Shown one piece after another: positions 9,662-10,085 of a stretch of 10,085 bases of DNA. This stretch comes from Omnitrophica bacterium RIFCSPLOWO2_01_FULL_45_10. GTDB lineage: Bacteria > Omnitrophota > Gorgyraeia > 2-01-FULL-45-10. The notes beneath the pieces were generated by a model that worked only from the letters and a program-made list of their open reading frames with translations, searched no databases and was not told where the DNA came from. Within the stretch, counting starts at the first letter, position 1. Each line of letters begins with the position of its first letter. The stretch is taken from the NCBI GenBank assembly GCA_001804165.1, contig MHFL01000032.1:4333-14417 (forward strand). The letters are read 5' to 3'. The position numbers were made by a program, and so were the translations under genes.

Positions 9662-9680
9662 TTTCTACTCTTTAACTCCG
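9662..9680 (-). promoter_or_regulatory. secE translation initiation region shared with rpmG
   Basis: The coding strand reads CGGAGTTAAAGAGTAGAAA just before the secE ATG. The same layout precedes the rpmG ATG (10009-10026): GGAG 14 nt upstream, AGAG 6 nt upstream, and 18 of 21 bases identical from GGAG through ATG. The AGAG is the better-spaced pairing site; GGAG is too far for a standard Shine-Dalgarno contact. At rpoB the same GGAGTTA is followed almost directly by GTG. Confidence 0.55.
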
Positions 9681-9746
9681 GTCTCGTAATTCGTCCTTCG
9701 TATATCGTATTTGGTTTTTCGATATACGATTTACGATATACGAAAC
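9669..9746 (-). repeat. Dispersed imperfect palindrome, copy 2 (tRNA-Trp-secE spacer)
   Basis: Arms 9697-9709 and 9732-9744 are a perfect 13-bp inverted repeat around a 22-nt loop. The shared 17-mer is at 9720-9736 and the shared 12-mer at 9691-9702, both inverted relative to copy 1. Read along the minus strand, copies 1 and 2 also align end to end: both open with GTTTCGT (17 of the first 20 bases identical) and close with TTACGAGA, two bases, then GGAGTTA. The element stops at the secE translation signal and leaves 17 nt to the tRNA 3' end. On the transcribed strand no U-tract follows, so a terminator is unlikely. Confidence 0.82.
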
Positions 9747-9763
9747 GTAAGGTATCTCTATAC

Positions 9764-9837
9764 TGGCAGGAGCGGCAGGAATCGAACCCGCAGTAACGGT
9801 TTTGGAGACCGTTGGTTTACCATTAACCGACGCTCCT
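9764..9837 (-). tRNA. tRNA-Trp (anticodon CCA), 3' CCA encoded
   Basis: A 74-nt cloverleaf can be folded by hand. The acceptor stem AGGAGCG/CGCTCCT has 7 perfect pairs. The D-arm is GGTT-AATGGTA-AACC. The anticodon stem ACGGT/ACCGT encloses loop CTCCAAA, giving anticodon CCA. A 4-nt variable loop TACT precedes the T-arm GCGGG-TTCGAAT-CCCGC. The discriminator is G73 and the terminal CCA is genome-encoded. Anticodon CCA, the A1-U72 pair and G73 are the known bacterial TrpRS identity elements. Position 9 is C where tryptophan tRNAs usually have a purine. It sits between rpmG (21 nt) and secE, a placement known in several bacterial phyla, and is probably processed out of the operon transcript. 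Confidence 0.97.
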
Positions 9838-9858
9838 AATATATAGTAAATGCCAGCG

Positions 9859-10008
9859 TCACTTGATCTCCTTATGCACCGTGTGAATTTTGCAAAATTT
9901 GCAGAACTTTTTCAACTCAAGTTTATCCGGATTCTTCTTCTTATTCTTCGTTGAAGAATAATTTCTGTTCTTGCATTTCGTGCATTCGAATAAAATCTGC
10001 TCCTGCAT
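9859..10008 (-). CDS. rpmG: 50S ribosomal protein L33
   Basis: Small protein of the large ribosomal subunit, 49 aa, the typical length. It begins [17 protein letters not shown] and ends [15 protein letters not shown]. Two CxxC pairs (Cys9/Cys12 and Cys36/Cys39) make it the zinc-binding (C+) form; a lysine-rich loop lies between them (about 21-34). The ATG at 10008 has GAGAG (10015-10019) 6 nt upstream. It lies 26 nt after tuf and 21 nt before tRNA-Trp, the common tuf-rpmG-trpT-secE order. The first strand, [12 protein letters not shown], matches the family's usual ECTxCKxRNY pattern. Confidence 0.96.
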   Translation of the reverse strand: MQEQILFECTKCKNRNYSSTKNKKKNPDKLELKKFCKFCKIHTVHKEIK

Positions 10009-10034
10009 CGTCTACTCTCTAACTCCGCTTATTC

Positions 10035-10085
10035 TCACTCAATAACTTCAGTCACTACCCCAGCCCCTACGGTATGGCCGCCTTC
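10035..10085 (-). CDS. tuf: Elongation factor Tu, C-terminal end (partial)
   Basis: Only the last 16 codons and TGA lie in the window: EGGHTVGAGVVTEVIE. This matches the conserved C-terminal strand of EF-Tu domain 3 (REGG-TVGAGVV-x-V-x-E), which helps bind aminoacyl-tRNA. His replaces the Arg that follows GG in E. coli, a substitution seen in various bacteria. Gene order before rpmG, secE and nusG supports the call. The rest of the gene is beyond the right edge. Confidence 0.93.
   Translation of the reverse strand, partial: EGGHTVGAGVVTEVIE

Noticed and set aside
9662..9763. A sigma-70 promoter for secE in the tRNA-Trp-secE gap
   Set aside because: TATA-like hexamers occur only because the repeat is A+T-rich; I found no matching TTGACA-like element at a 16-18 bp spacing.
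9836..9862. Tiny GTG-initiated frame of 8 codons with AAGGAG (9868-9873) 5 nt upstream, overlapping the rpmG stop
   Set aside because: It runs into the first bases of tRNA-Trp and encodes only 8 residues. The AAGGAG is explained by the rpmG codons for Lys46-Glu47.

Overview
The window is the classical bacterial transcription and translation cluster, read entirely on the minus strand. In transcription order (high to low coordinates) it holds tuf (3' end only), rpmG, tRNA-Trp, secE, nusG, rplK, rplA, rplJ, rplL, rpoB and rpoC (cut by the window edge after 997 codons). Every gene is intact where it is visible. I see no frameshift, insertion sequence, CRISPR array or foreign-looking block, and no hidden new system.

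Layout: 10035-10085 is the EF-Tu C-terminus. 9859-10008 is L33, and 9764-9837 is tRNA-Trp(CCA) with an encoded CCA end. 9470-9661 is SecE and 8924-9460 NusG. 7775-8916 holds L11 and L1, which overlap by 4 bp (ATGA). 6792-7753 holds the ribosomal stalk proteins L10 and L7/L12. 3001-6702 is RNA polymerase beta and 1-2991 is beta'. Gaps are 7-26 nt except two: rplL-rpoB (89 nt) and tRNA-Trp-secE (102 nt). Both are largely filled by copies of one A+T-rich imperfect palindrome built from TCGTATATCGTAAATCG-like units. This repeat family is the only part of the window that housekeeping genes do not explain. No stretch over 300 bases lacks a gene.

Organism: an uncultured, Gram-negative-type bacterium of moderate GC (upper 40s percent by eye). 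Beta' begins an SI3-type insertion inside the trigger loop and beta carries an SI2-like coiled-coil insertion, as in proteobacteria, PVC and related phyla and unlike Firmicutes or Actinobacteria. The palindromic spacers and overall protein flavour fit a lineage such as Omnitrophota (PVC group), but this assignment is inference and weak.

How the genes work together: EF-Tu, L33, L11, L1, L10 and L7/L12 build or use the ribosome, especially its factor-binding stalk. SecE is the small subunit of the SecYEG translocon. NusG binds the RNA polymerase whose two largest subunits follow and links it to ribosomes or Rho. Close packing, overlap and common strand argue for co-transcription. I see no convincing sigma-70 promoter and no intrinsic terminator (hairpin plus U-tract) in the window.
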